Assembly: GCF_921293875.1 (NCBI RefSeq)
Contig: NZ_CAKLDI010000001.1
Coordinates: 960,475-1,024,474 of the forward strand
Source: Vibrio stylophorae
GTDB lineage: Bacteria > Pseudomonadota > Gammaproteobacteria > Enterobacterales > Vibrionaceae
Reading direction: 5' to 3'
Length of the DNA: 64,000 nt
Every line of letters begins with the position of its first letter. Position 1 is the first letter of the stretch. The notes beneath the pieces are model-generated. The model was not told the origin of the DNA and did not search any database. It worked only from the letters and a program-made list of their open reading frames with translations. The translations under genes were made by a program, and so were the position numbers. Shown in pieces: positions 55,720 to 64,000 of the stretch.

Positions 55720-57006
55720 ATGTTTGCGCTGGTGGATGCCAATAGCTTTTATTGCAGTGCCGAGCAGGTGTTTCGTCCTGATTGGCGCGGCCGCCCCATG
55801 GTGGTATTAAGCAATAACGATGGCTGTGTGGTCGCGGCCAATCGTCAAGCATTGGCTGCTGGGGTCGAGAAATTTAAACCCTATTTTCAAGTGCGCCAGC
55901 GTTGTGAGCAAGCGGGCGTGGTGGTGTGCTCTTCGAATTATGAACTCTATGGCGATCTCTCTTCTCGCATGATGGAAGTGGTGGGACGCTTTGCACCTGA
56001 GCAACATATCTACTCCATTGATGAATCCTTTCTCTCCTTTCGCGGCTGGCAACTTGAATCGCAAGACTATTTAGAGCATGCGATGGCGCTGCGCCGCGCT
56101 GTATGGCGTGAGTGTCGCTTACCCGTTTCGGTGGGGTTGGGGCGCACCTTAACCTTGGCCAAAGCGGCCAATCAGGCGGCAAAAAAATTGCCCCACCTCT
56201 TTGAGAAAAATAGCGAAGGCCGCTTGATGCAAGGGGTGTGTTTGCTTGATGAGCACAATATCGCGCAAGTTTTGCCACAGTTGGCCAGTGGCCAGATTTG
56301 GGGGGTTGGACGCAAACTGGCCGCGCGCTTAGCGGGTGTCGGTGTGGAAACGGCATGGCAGTTGGTGCATTTGCCCTTAGTGCAGGCTAAAAAAGTAGGC
56401 GGCATTGAGTTAGAGCGCATTGTGCGAGAGCTCAGCGGTGAGCGCTGTAAAGGCTTTGATGCAACCCGCGCTGATAAGCAGCAGATCTTTTCTACCCGTA
56501 GTATGGGAGAGCGCATTACCTCGGAGCAGGCACTTCGTGAGGCGCTGTGCACCCACGCGGGTATTGCGGCGAGTAAAGCGCGTGAGCAGGGCAGTTTGTG
56601 CCGACAATTGTATCTGTTTGCTGCTAGCTCTCCGCATGATCGCCGTAGTGTGCATTATAAATATCAGCACCGTTTTGCCACGCCAGTGAACGATGTTTGC
56701 GTGCTCAACCAAGTGATTAGCTCGGTAATGCCGCGGCTTTACGAGCGCGGTGTGCGTTACTACAAAGTGGGGGTGGGGTTAGTGGATTTGGTCGATGTGC
56801 GCTATGACCAATTGGATCTCTTTGCGCCGCCACCACCCAATCCCGCTTTGATGCAGATGCTTGATGGTGTGAATCATAAATATGGCCGTGATACGTTATT
56901 TACTGCTGCGCAAGGCGTCTCACCCAAGTGGGGAATGCGCCGAGAGTTTTTAACCCCGCAGTACACTACGCGTTGGCGCGATATTCCCACCATCGCCTGT
57001 AAATAA
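55720..57006 (+). CDS. umuC: DNA polymerase V catalytic subunit UmuC
   Basis: Y-family, error-prone translesion polymerase. The 428-residue protein has the catalytic acidic residues Asp6 (FALVDANSFYCSAE) and Asp101/Glu102 (YSIDESF), the steric-gate region NSFY, the helix-hairpin-helix part GQIWGVGRKLAARLAGVGV, and the little-finger domain. The C terminus (LDLF near residue 365) resembles a beta-clamp binding motif. It directly abuts umuD and shares its LexA box, so it is SOS-induced. Confidence 0.96.
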   Translation: MFALVDANSFYCSAEQVFRPDWRGRPMVVLSNNDGCVVAANRQALAAGVEKFKPYFQVRQRCEQAGVVVCSSNYELYGDLSSRMMEVVGRFAPEQHIYSIDESFLSFRGWQLESQDYLEHAMALRRAVWRECRLPVSVGLGRTLTLAKAANQAAKKLPHLFEKNSEGRLMQGVCLLDEHNIAQVLPQLASGQIWGVGRKLAARLAGVGVETAWQLVHLPLVQAKKVGGIELERIVRELSGERCKGFDATRADKQQIFSTRSMGERITSEQALREALCTHAGIAASKAREQGSLCRQLYLFAASSPHDRRSVHYKYQHRFATPVNDVCVLNQVISSVMPRLYERGVRYYKVGVGLVDLVDVRYDQLDLFAPPPPNPALMQMLDGVNHKYGRDTLFTAAQGVSPKWGMRREFLTPQYTTRWRDIPTIACK

Positions 57007-57045
57007 CGTGGCTATATGAATAACCGAGCTATATGAACAAAATAG

Positions 57046-58239
57046 CTATGTCGCTGTGCTCGCGCCTGCAATCTGAATACGATGGGAAAAACGCGCAGCG
57101 AGGGTGTCGATATCAAATTGACTGCGCACCCGCTGTTCGGCGCGTTGACGCTGCGCTTGCAGTGATTCATGCGTTCGAAAAAGATGCGCGATCATCATAT
57201 CAGTGAGTGCGCTGCGATCTTCCATCTCCACTTGCACCGCGCAGCTTCGCTCAAGTGAGGGGGACGGCCCAAGAATTTCATCGCAACCAATGAGGTGGGT
57301 GGTGATCACAGGCAGTCCCAACGCCATCGCCTCTTTAATGATCAAAGGCCCCGTATCTTGATCGCCATTGCGACCAATGCGAAAAGGCATCACCAGTGCA
57401 CCGTAGCTGGCGGCATGCGCCAGTAGCCAAGATTGCGGCTGCGCGCCTAAAAAGCGAATACGTGGATGGGCATATTCGTTTTCCAACTGGGCTTTAAGCG
57501 GACCATCACCCACCACATCCAGCTGTACTTCTTGGTACTGTCCCGCCAGTTGATGAAAGGCTTGTAGCAGGAGATCTAACCCTTTTTTTTCAACGATTCG
57601 GCCAAAAAATAGAAAGTGGGGCTGCGCACCAAGGGCTTGAGGGATTGGGTGAAAACGCGATAGATCGAGACCACAGGGGTGATAAAAGGTATCGCAGCCA
57701 TATTGCTGTAAGTCTCGCTCCATCGCGTGGGTGACAGCGCACACCCAGTCAGCGGCTTGGCATTTAGCCGGTAAATCTTCAGCATTGGCATAAACATCAG
57801 CGCCATGGCCAGTAAAGCTGACGCTAATCCCAAGCAATTTGGCCGCGACAATGGCACTGGCTGCACTGGCCCACGCAAAGTGGGCGTGTAGGTGTTGGCA
57901 TCCACTGGCCTTGGCAAGATGGGCAATGCGCGCCCCTTGGCGCAATAAGGCGAAGGCAGACCAACCTTGTTGGCGGTGTAAAAATGGTACCAATGATTTG
58001 AGCTGCGGCCATGCGAGCAGCCCAAGCAAGGGCTTGAGTGGCGTTTTCGGTGCTTGCTCAAGATAGCGCGTTTGTTTGGCGAGAAATTCATCCTGCGGTT
58101 GATGCTTGCCACTGGGCTGATGCAGTGACAAGGGCACGACGCTGTGTCCTTGGCGCATCAGCGCGCGCATCTCATTGCCGACAAAGGTTTCAGACAATAC
58201 TGGAAATTCATTGACCACGATTCCGATGGTTTTTTTCAT
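57046..58239 (-). CDS. Glycosyltransferase family 4 (WcaL-like)
   Basis: A 397-residue GT-B fold glycosyltransferase. The N-terminal half starts IGIVVNEFPVLSETFVGNEM, as in the colanic acid WcaL-type transferases. The nucleotide-sugar half has GRIVEKKGLDLLLQAF and the E-x7-E region KEAMALGLPVITTH. It probably adds a sugar in exopolysaccharide or O-antigen synthesis, but no other polysaccharide gene is adjacent, so its product is unknown. ATG 58239 with GGGAGCC upstream is preferred to the frame from 58299. It converges with umuC. Confidence 0.88.
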   Translation of the reverse strand: MKKTIGIVVNEFPVLSETFVGNEMRALMRQGHSVVPLSLHQPSGKHQPQDEFLAKQTRYLEQAPKTPLKPLLGLLAWPQLKSLVPFLHRQQGWSAFALLRQGARIAHLAKASGCQHLHAHFAWASAASAIVAAKLLGISVSFTGHGADVYANAEDLPAKCQAADWVCAVTHAMERDLQQYGCDTFYHPCGLDLSRFHPIPQALGAQPHFLFFGRIVEKKGLDLLLQAFHQLAGQYQEVQLDVVGDGPLKAQLENEYAHPRIRFLGAQPQSWLLAHAASYGALVMPFRIGRNGDQDTGPLIIKEAMALGLPVITTHLIGCDEILGPSPSLERSCAVQVEMEDRSALTDMMIAHLFRTHESLQAQRQRAEQRVRSQFDIDTLAARFSHRIQIAGASTAT

Positions 58240-58692
58240 AGCGGCTCCCTGTCTTGCTGTGTTGAGTATAGAAAGTGCCAGTAAGGCTTGCGTGCGCATC
58301 GGCGAAGTTCTCTTGTTTCATGTCTATTCTTTTGTGCGCTCAATAATTTGATCTGTTTTTGAGTGCCCGATATCACTGCGGTGAATGGTGTTGTGGCGGG
58401 AAGAATTTTGCCTGAAATTTTTAACTGTGACCCATCTCTCATTTGCCATGCACTTAAGGGCGTAAAGGACAACGAAGAGGCAATGCTGCTCGAGCGAGTC
58501 CACAAGGGGGATGAGCAAGAAAATTGAGGGATTCAAATAAGATAGGCCGGCTATACGGTATAATGAACGCCGTTTTATTGATTAAGTATTGATTCAGAAA
58601 CCAGCGCTAGAGTGGGCCTCGCGTTCAAGACCCAAGGCAAAACACAACAAGGTCTTGGTCAATTCAACGGAATAAAAGACGAGGAGTCTACG
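58240..58692. other. Divergent intergenic region glycosyltransferase / OMP
   Basis: A 453-base gap. A TATAAT at 58559-58564 is a good -10 for the rightward outer membrane protein gene, with a weak -35. A leader of roughly 120 bases follows, ending GACGAGGAGTC before the ATG. The left part holds the glycosyltransferase promoter region. Open frames across it have no coding character. Confidence 0.45.
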
Positions 58693-59202
58693 ATGAAAAA
58701 GCAGATCACAATTGCATCACTACTTGCAGCGAGCATGATGGCCGCACCAGCAATGGCAGCAAACATGGATTGGGTTGTTGGTGGCGGTATTGGCTATCAG
58801 AACGATGATGTTTCTGGCCAATTTGAGCAAAACGGTGAAGATGTGGCCTATCAGCTTCGTGGCGGTATGATTTTAAATGACCACCATCGTTTCTTAGCGA
58901 CTTACAACTACATGGACAAGTCAGAGCAAAACATGTTCTTGGCGTCTTATGACTATCTCTACCCAGTATTTGATCAAGTAAGCCTATTTGCGGGCGTCAA
59001 TATGGGCGTTTCTGATAGTGAAATCCACAATGAAAGCAGCACTGATTTTGTTTGGGGTGGCCAAGTGGGTGCAACCTACGCCATCACAGATAGCTGGTCG
59101 ACTGATTTGACCTATCGCTATATTGCGCAAGATTATGATGAGCAAAACACTGAAATTGATAACAGCCAGCAAGTGATGTTGACTGTTGATTATCGCTTCT
59201 AA
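58693..59202 (+). CDS. Small outer membrane beta-barrel protein
   Basis: A 169-residue precursor with a clear signal peptide (about 1-22, ending AMA) and about eight amphipathic strands closing with the outer-membrane C-terminal signature TVDYRF (terminal Phe). Size and pattern fit the OmpA-like/Ail-OmpX 8-stranded barrel group; function unknown. ATG 58693 has GAGGAGTC upstream; the frame from 58612 is leader. A terminator follows. Confidence 0.86.
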   Translation: MKKQITIASLLAASMMAAPAMAANMDWVVGGGIGYQNDDVSGQFEQNGEDVAYQLRGGMILNDHHRFLATYNYMDKSEQNMFLASYDYLYPVFDQVSLFAGVNMGVSDSEIHNESSTDFVWGGQVGATYAITDSWSTDLTYRYIAQDYDEQNTEIDNSQQVMLTVDYRF

Positions 59203-59221
59203 TTCAGCCGTTATGGCCGAT

Positions 59222-59250
59222 AAAAAGCCCCGCTATTGCGGGGTTTTTTT
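59222..59250 (+). terminator. Terminator after the OMP gene
   Basis: AAAAAGCCCCGC-TATT-GCGGGGTTTTTTT hairpin. Confidence 0.92.
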
Positions 59251-59475
59251 ATGCGTAGTTGATGAGGTGTGATTTATCCGAAAGAAAGAACACGATTTTT
59301 AACGATGTCGTTGGTAGACAAACGGCACGCTATATCTGCCATTCCCCTTTGTTAATCCTGTTATGGTTGTGTTATAAATGCGATCGAGAATCGTTATTGT
59401 TTCATCAATATTTCTTCGCGACTATGCGAGTGCTCTCATCCTTGAATTGAATAGGGTAAAAGGGGCTTGCCTGCA

Positions 59476-59500
59476 ATTATCTTAATGATAATTATTCGCA
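59476..59500 (+). promoter_or_regulatory. Fur box of the TonB-dependent receptor
   Basis: ATTATCTTAATGATAAT is an inverted hexamer pair overlapping TGATAAT-T-ATTCGCA, which fits the 7-1-7 Fur model at 12 of 14 arm positions. It lies about 30-50 bases upstream of the receptor ATG, so iron repression is expected. Confidence 0.75.
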
Positions 59501-59528
59501 TCAATTTTCTAAAGGACAGAAAGGAAAA

Positions 59529-61646
59529 ATGATGAACGGACGCATTTATGCAGCCTTGGTGTGTGTGAGTACTTGTCTGCCGTCTTATGCTTCGACGACA
59601 AATTGTGAGAATAACGAGCAACAACCATGTGAAACTAACTTAATTACTGTGACTGCAAATCGCTTTGAAATGGATATAGCGAAATATGCAGGCTCAGTTG
59701 GGGTGATGGAGGCATCTGAACTGAAGCAAGATGCCAATTTAATTAAAGCGCTGACAGATATTCCAGGGTTTGATTCCAGCAATGATCTAGGCCGACAAAT
59801 TGGCTCGCAATATACGATTCGCGGTTTTGGTAGTTTTAGTGATAACCGCGTGATCGTCCGCCGCGATGGGGTGCCACTGTCTTCAAATTTGTTTTCCAAT
59901 CATATCTCTACATTTCGCTCCGACAGTGATTTGTTAAAGCGTGTTGAAGTGGTGAAGGGCACCTCATCGATTTTATATGGTAGCGGTGCCATTGGCGGTA
60001 TTGTGCTGATGGAAAGTAAAAACGCCGATGATTTCCTCAAGGCTGGCGAGCAATTTGGCGCCACTTTAGGCCAACGTTTTGAGTCAAATAATATGTCGAG
60101 CACGCGCTTCTCCGTGGCGGGCGATCTTGATGCGTTACCTGTGGATTTTGTGCTGTATGGCAAAACATCGACATCGGGTGATATTGCGCTAGCTGATGGT
60201 GGCGTTCCTGGCACTACAGATATTCATAATGATGAAAATATCGATACGCTCTATTTTAAAGGGGGTTGGGATATTGATGCTGAAAAACGATTGGAGTTTA
60301 GTGTTTATGATTTTGATGAGAAGCTCGATGCCGTTTGGCAAAATTTATTCCATAGCAATCTAGATGAATATTATGTCGGACATCTAGAGCAGCAAGACTG
60401 GCAGCTGCGCTATTTACAAACCAGCCTTGAACATCAATTGATTCATTTGAGCGCAGGGGTTTATTACAGTGATGCGAGCTACGATCGCCATAGCGCAGAT
60501 ATGGTCAATGATCCGCGCTGGGTGACTTATCGCAATGAAGAAAAGCGCTGGGGCGCCAATATTCAAAATGTGTCACTGTTTGATACGGGGCGCGTTGGTC
60601 ATGAATTATTGATTGGCTTTGAATATGCCCATCGTGAGGAAGACGCCATTTATCAAAATGCCCATGGTATTTCTGATTTTGGCTCCATGCCCAATGAGTA
60701 CAATGATTATGGTCTGTATGTGTTAAATACCATGACCATCAATGATTGGCAGCTTACTTTGGGCGGGCGTTATGATGACTTTGATCGAGAAGTAAAACGG
60801 CATGCCCAAGGGAGTTATAGCGACAGTAACTTTTCGCCACGCGCCGCCCTTGCTTACGAGCCTGTACAAGGTTTGACGCTATTAGCTGGTTACGCACAAA
60901 GTTTCCGCGCGCCCACGCCTCATGAAACCAGCTCTGAAGGTCCTTTAAATCCTCATTATTACTATTTACCTAATTACGATCTGAAAGCGGAAAAAGGCGA
61001 AGAGTATGAGCTTGGCTTTAGCTATGAGTCTGATGGATTGATAACTGCAGATGATCGCTTGTTCTTTAAGGCGATTTACTTTGATGGAAAGATCAAAGAT
61101 ATGATCAGCCTTAAGCGTTTACCAGGGCTGGGCACGCCGCCATCATCTAATGAATATGCACAATATCAAAACGTGGATAATGCCACCCGTCAGGGCGTTG
61201 AAATCATGGCGAACTATTGGATTGGTGACTGGCAAATTGATGCAAGTTTTGAAACATTGGATGTGGAAGATGAAGTCACAGGTTTAGATGTGGACCAAGC
61301 CTTTGCGGATAAAGTGATGGGCCGTGTGAGTTATATTCACCAACCTTGGCAGTTGCAATTGGGCGTGCAAGTCAACCATTGGTTTGCGCCTGATCAAGAC
61401 TTTGCCACCACCATTTCTGGTGGGCAGACCTATACCTATGTTGACCAATCCTTTACTCAGGTCAATGTTGCTGGCTCATGGGACTTTACGGCATCTGGCA
61501 GCACTTGGCTTGCGCAAAATGCCATGCTGTATTTTGGTGTGAATAATCTCTTTGACCAGCAATACATCAATGCAGGCGGCGTAAATGAAAGCTCGCGTGT
61601 TGGTCAGGCCACCAATTACTACCTTGATTTAGAAGTGCAGTTCTAA
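59529..61646 (+). CDS. TonB-dependent outer membrane receptor, probably heme type
   Basis: A 705-residue receptor with a signal peptide (about 1-20), plug domain (about 35-160: [61 protein letters not shown]) and a 22-strand barrel ending in LDLEVQF. The segment SFRAPTPHETSSEGPLNPHYYYLPNYDLKAEKGEEYELGF contains FRAP and NP..L motifs and a histidine, as in hemoglobin/heme receptors of the HutA/HemR group. Energy would come from TonB-ExbBD, not in this window. ATG 59529 or the adjacent ATG 59532 can start; AAAGGA is upstream. The Fur box supports iron control. Confidence 0.87.
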   Translation: MMNGRIYAALVCVSTCLPSYASTTNCENNEQQPCETNLITVTANRFEMDIAKYAGSVGVMEASELKQDANLIKALTDIPGFDSSNDLGRQIGSQYTIRGFGSFSDNRVIVRRDGVPLSSNLFSNHISTFRSDSDLLKRVEVVKGTSSILYGSGAIGGIVLMESKNADDFLKAGEQFGATLGQRFESNNMSSTRFSVAGDLDALPVDFVLYGKTSTSGDIALADGGVPGTTDIHNDENIDTLYFKGGWDIDAEKRLEFSVYDFDEKLDAVWQNLFHSNLDEYYVGHLEQQDWQLRYLQTSLEHQLIHLSAGVYYSDASYDRHSADMVNDPRWVTYRNEEKRWGANIQNVSLFDTGRVGHELLIGFEYAHREEDAIYQNAHGISDFGSMPNEYNDYGLYVLNTMTINDWQLTLGGRYDDFDREVKRHAQGSYSDSNFSPRAALAYEPVQGLTLLAGYAQSFRAPTPHETSSEGPLNPHYYYLPNYDLKAEKGEEYELGFSYESDGLITADDRLFFKAIYFDGKIKDMISLKRLPGLGTPPSSNEYAQYQNVDNATRQGVEIMANYWIGDWQIDASFETLDVEDEVTGLDVDQAFADKVMGRVSYIHQPWQLQLGVQVNHWFAPDQDFATTISGGQTYTYVDQSFTQVNVAGSWDFTASGSTWLAQNAMLYFGVNNLFDQQYINAGGVNESSRVGQATNYYLDLEVQF

Positions 61647-61662
61647 ATCAATGGTTGAGATG

Positions 61663-61690
61663 AAAAGCCGCAGGTCGCTGCGGTTTTTTA
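61663..61690 (+). terminator. Terminator after the TonB receptor
   Basis: AAAAGCCGCAG-GTCG-CTGCGGTTTTTT hairpin. Confidence 0.88.
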
Positions 61691-61707
61691 TTTCTATTTT
61701 TCGTACA

Positions 61708-61736
61708 TAAAAAGCGCCTGTGGGGGAACAGGCGCT
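61708..61736 (-). terminator. Terminator after the aquaglyceroporin gene
   Basis: AGCGCCTGT-GGGGGA-ACAGGCGCT stem; the preceding plus-strand A run gives a U run on the minus strand. Confidence 0.8.
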
Positions 61737-61816
61737 GGTGTTTTGTTCTTCAGAAGTTTAAGGGTAAATTTTTATCGCTTAGTCATGGAAAGGCGTGCTT
61801 CTAAGCGATCCATTCT

Positions 61817-62545
61817 TTAAAGGGTAAACACTGGAATGAGCACATGTTGCCAAAGCAGTGCGCCTGCAACAGCGCCTAAAATTGGACCCACCACAGGGAC
61901 GATGGCATAGCCCCAGTCAGAGTCGCCTTTGTTTTTAATTGGTAGCAGTGCATGCACGATACGTGGCATTAAGTCACGGGCTGGGTTTACGGCATAACCA
62001 GTGTTACCGCCGAGACATAAACCCAAGGTACAAACCAAAATACCCACAGCGTAAGGACCAAAGCCTGCGCCAATTCCGTTATTGACGTTGAAGATAGCCA
62101 AAATGCCAATCATCAATACCGCAGTGGTAATGGCTTCTGAAATGATGTTCCACTTGGTATTACGAATGGCAGCGCCAGTTGAGAAGGCTGCCAAAATTAG
62201 GCCGGGATCTGTGGTTTCATCAAAGTGCTGTTTAAAGGCAAGCCAAAGCACAATGGCACCTAAAAATGCGCCCACACATTGCCCTGCAATATAAATGGCT
62301 GCGGTTTTGGCGCTAATGCCACCAATCGCAAGAAAGCCAAGGGTTACGGCGGGATTAAGATGCGCGCCACTGACCCAACCCGCCGCATAGACGGCGATAC
62401 CGACACCGAAACCCCAGCCGAGTGAGATCACGATCCAACCCGAGTTTTCCGCTTTACTGTGTTTGAGTACGACGTTTGCGACTACACCGCAACCAAGTAG
62501 CACCAATAATAGGGTGCCGAAAAGTTCAGCCATAAACACATTCAT
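61817..62545 (-). CDS. MIP family channel, probable glycerol facilitator
   Basis: A 242-residue aquaporin-superfamily channel with six membrane helices. The two pore motifs are variants of NPA: GAHLNPAVTLG (about residues 62-72) and GYAVNPARDLMPR (about 183-195). The Asp after NPAR and the overall length are typical of GlpF-type glycerol channels rather than water-only channels. ATG at about 62545 has GAGGTGAAAC upstream; a TTG start 14 codons earlier is unlikely. It is divergent from dhaK, so glycerol or dihydroxyacetone uptake is a sensible role. Confidence 0.88.
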   Translation of the reverse strand: MNVFMAELFGTLLLVLLGCGVVANVVLKHSKAENSGWIVISLGWGFGVGIAVYAAGWVSGAHLNPAVTLGFLAIGGISAKTAAIYIAGQCVGAFLGAIVLWLAFKQHFDETTDPGLILAAFSTGAAIRNTKWNIISEAITTAVLMIGILAIFNVNNGIGAGFGPYAVGILVCTLGLCLGGNTGYAVNPARDLMPRIVHALLPIKNKGDSDWGYAIVPVVGPILGAVAGALLWQHVLIPVFTL

Positions 62546-62670
62546 TGTTTCACCTCGATTGATTATTTGAAATGGAATTGCGTTCAATCGAGTCGATCAT
62601 AAAAGGCGTGATAGCGCTGGTGGCTCAATGAGCACGCCTGTTTCGAAATGAATCAAAGGGTCTATTTGCG

Positions 62671-62689
62671 GCGTTTCAAAATGAAACGC
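62671..62689. promoter_or_regulatory. Operator-like palindrome, best copy
   Basis: GCGTTTCA-AAA-TGAAACGC, perfect 8-bp arms around a 3-base centre. It is the most symmetrical of the four related sites between the aquaporin gene and dhaK. Confidence 0.65.
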
Positions 62690-63084
62690 TGTGATCTGTG
62701 TTTTGTCCACTTCGTGCGTGATCCCTCGCTTTTATTGGTCTTCTTTCACTCTTTGAGTGTGATGAACCGCTTTAGACGTGAATCTGGGAGATGTTTTTTG
62801 CCAATGCCATCACAAAAAAAGTGGGTATCAGTAGCAAGCTTAGAACGCTTAAAAATGATAATTATTTCAAATACAACGCATAACCCATTGTATTTACGGC
62901 GATTGCATTGATTTTTGGGCTTTTTCTGATGCCCTGCAAATGTACCCTATTTGCTGTGACGTTTGGTTTTGCGCAAAAAATAGCCGCAAAACTACGCCTC
63001 GAAGAAAAAGACGTGCGACGGATCACGTCAGGGGATTTCTGAGTAAAAATGTTCCGATATGGAACGTGCGCAAGACGCTTTTCA

Positions 63085-63097
63085 TTTCAATATGAAA
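63085..63097. promoter_or_regulatory. Operator-like palindrome near dhaK
   Basis: TTTCA-ATA-TGAAA, about 113-125 bases upstream of the dhaK ATG, with a related TTCCG-ATA-TGGAA copy at 63053-63065. Confidence 0.6.
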
Positions 63098-63209
63098 CGA
63101 TATTTTTTTGCATTGTCATGGTTTTTTGTCGGCCTAGGATGGAATCAAACCAAAGCGGTTTTCCAGAAAAGAGAGCCGCAAATCATTCTAATGATAAGAG
63201 AGCGAAGCC

Positions 63210-64000
63210 ATGAAAAAGTTAATCAATCGCGTTGAAGATGTTGTCAAAGAGCAAATGGAAGGGTTGGCACTTTCTCGCCCTGAACTACAAGTCAGCTACG
63301 AACCTCGTTTCATGTGGCATCAGCCAAAACAAAAACAAGTCGCTTTAGTGTCAGGTGGTGGTAGCGGTCATGAGCCACTTCACGCGGGCTTTATTGGTGA
63401 AGGCATGCTAACAGGTGCATGCCCAGGTGAAGTGTTCACCTCGCCAACCCCAGATCAAATGTATGAATGCGGCCAAAAGGTCAACAGCGGCGAAGGCGTG
63501 CTGTTTGTGATCAAAAACTACACTGGCGATGTTCTGAACTTTGAAACAGCAGTAGAACTACTCGATGCCGATGGTGTACCTGTCGGTGCGGTACTGACCG
63601 ATGATGATGTTGCCGTAAAAGATAGCTTGTATACCGCAGGCCGCCGCGGCGTGGCGGGCACTGTATTGGTGGAAAAAATTGTCGGCGCCGCCGCAGCCAA
63701 AGGCTATGACCTTGCGCAATGTGAAACTCTAGCACGTCGCATTAATGACAACTGCCGCTCTTTTGGTGTTGCCTTAAGTGCTTGTGTGGTACCAGCCGCC
63801 GGTAAGCCTTCATTTGTTCTTGAAGAAAATGAGATTGAATTTGGCGTTGGTATTCATGGTGAGCCGGGCATTGAGCGTCGCAGCTATCAAGATGTGGATA
63901 CCTTGGTTGACCAAATGTTTGCTGAAATCATGGAAAACACAGGTTATAGCCGCACCCTACGTATTTGGAATCGTGACAGCAGCGATTGGGATGAAGTGGT
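63210..64000 (+). CDS. dhaK: Dihydroxyacetone kinase, DhaK domain (runs off right edge)
   Basis: Substrate-binding subunit or domain of dihydroxyacetone kinase; only the first 263 codons are present. Signatures: ALVSGGGSGHEPLHAGFIGEGML near residues 45-67, IKNYTGDVLNF, and GIHGEPGIERR near residue 220, whose histidine forms the hemiaminal with dihydroxyacetone. Whether it is the PTS-type DhaK (with DhaL/DhaM) or the N-terminal half of a fused ATP-type kinase cannot be seen, because the C-terminal part lies outside. The start at 63210 follows AGAGAGCGAAGCC. Confidence 0.93.
   Translation, partial: MKKLINRVEDVVKEQMEGLALSRPELQVSYEPRFMWHQPKQKQVALVSGGGSGHEPLHAGFIGEGMLTGACPGEVFTSPTPDQMYECGQKVNSGEGVLFVIKNYTGDVLNFETAVELLDADGVPVGAVLTDDDVAVKDSLYTAGRRGVAGTVLVEKIVGAAAAKGYDLAQCETLARRINDNCRSFGVALSACVVPAAGKPSFVLEENEIEFGVGIHGEPGIERRSYQDVDTLVDQMFAEIMENTGYSRTLRIWNRDSSDWDEV

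Larger units (their letters stand above)
59203..59528 (+). other. Intergenic region OMP - TonB receptor
   Basis: A 326-base gap with the OMP terminator (59222-59250), an unremarkable AT-rich middle part, the Fur-type box (59476-59500) and the ribosome binding site AAAGGA before the receptor start. Confidence 0.5.
62546..63209. promoter_or_regulatory. Long divergent control region aquaporin / dhaK with repeated operator
   Basis: A 664-base region without a convincing gene. Four copies of a palindromic motif TTYCR-AWA-TGRAA occur. They are at 62641 (TTTCGAAATGAAT), 62674 (TTTCAAAATGAAA, extended to GCGTTTCAAAATGAAACGC), 63053 (TTCCGATATGGAA) and 63085 (TTTCAATATGAAA). Two lie near each gene. 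A Fur-like AATGATAATTATT lies at 62854-62866. An inverted ATCATT-CT-AATGAT at 63182-63195 sits just before the dhaK start. An 87-codon frame at 62648-62911 spans operator 2 and the Fur-like box and is not believed. Confidence 0.6.

Noticed and set aside
62648-62911. 87-codon frame between the aquaporin gene and dhaK
   Set aside because: It runs over an operator palindrome and a Fur-like box, has no ribosome binding site and no protein-like pattern.
1-64000. CRISPR arrays, insertion sequences, prophage or integron structures
   Set aside because: No regularly spaced repeats of 25-40 bases, no transposase or integrase genes and no attC-like arrays were found.

Overview
The window looks like chromosomal DNA of a marine-type gammaproteobacterium, most likely Vibrionales (Vibrionaceae). 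Supporting evidence is gene order (metG/apbC divergent; serC-hisC-aroA-cmk-rpsA-ihfB-lapAB-pyrF; rnfABCDGE-nth; yejKLM), a complete Rnf complex, a chitinase, a Cache-type chemoreceptor and a hybrid kinase. Genus cannot be fixed from sequence alone; Salinivibrio-like or Grimontia-like genomes are possible. No insertion sequence, prophage, CRISPR array or rRNA was seen. There is one tRNA (Pro, anticodon GGG).

Layout. 1-8.4 kb: 5' part of metG, apbC, udk, asmA, a TRIC-type channel, a CBS protein and a membrane-bound hydrolase-like protein. 8.5-15.7 kb: one tightly overlapping minus-strand operon, rnfABCDGE, followed by nth and gloA; rnfC carries a repeat-rich alanine/lysine tail. 15.8-18.2 kb: a membrane protein with a long coiled coil and degenerate GGDEF and EAL domains. 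18.5 kb: tRNA-Pro. 18.8-22 kb: yejM, yejL and yejK. 22-26.6 kb: an HPt protein translationally coupled to a hybrid histidine kinase, then a YgbA-type Cys-rich protein. 26.7-28.7 kb: an unknown periplasmic protein, cobS and btuR, with a hairpin over the cobS start codon. 28.9-33.7 kb: PepT-like peptidase, low-molecular-weight phosphatase, serC, and a chemoreceptor behind a sigma-28-type promoter. 33.8-42.3 kb: NUDIX gene, then the housekeeping block hisC-aroA, cmk, rpsA, ihfB, lapA-lapB-pyrF.

42.4-50.1 kb: secreted GH19 chitinase, a monooxygenase-like protein, a lipoprotein, a 1000-residue exported phosphatase-superfamily protein and an Hsp70-like YegD. 50.2-52.8 kb is an AT-rich accessory island: a HAD phosphatase and a convergent orphan gene (421 residues) whose stop codons overlap, plus palindromes and a possible 36-residue ORF. 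52.8-57 kb: purT (with a PurR box), cdd and SOS-controlled umuDC (with a LexA box). 57-61.7 kb: WcaL-like glycosyltransferase, small outer-membrane barrel and a TonB receptor behind a Fur box. 61.8-64 kb: aquaglyceroporin divergent from dhaK (cut by the window end); four copies of one palindromic operator-like motif lie between them, suggesting a glycerol/dihydroxyacetone regulon.

The most novel-looking items are the AT-rich two-gene island, the four-copy operator in the aquaporin-dhaK interval, the cobS start-codon hairpin, and the degenerate GGDEF-EAL protein.
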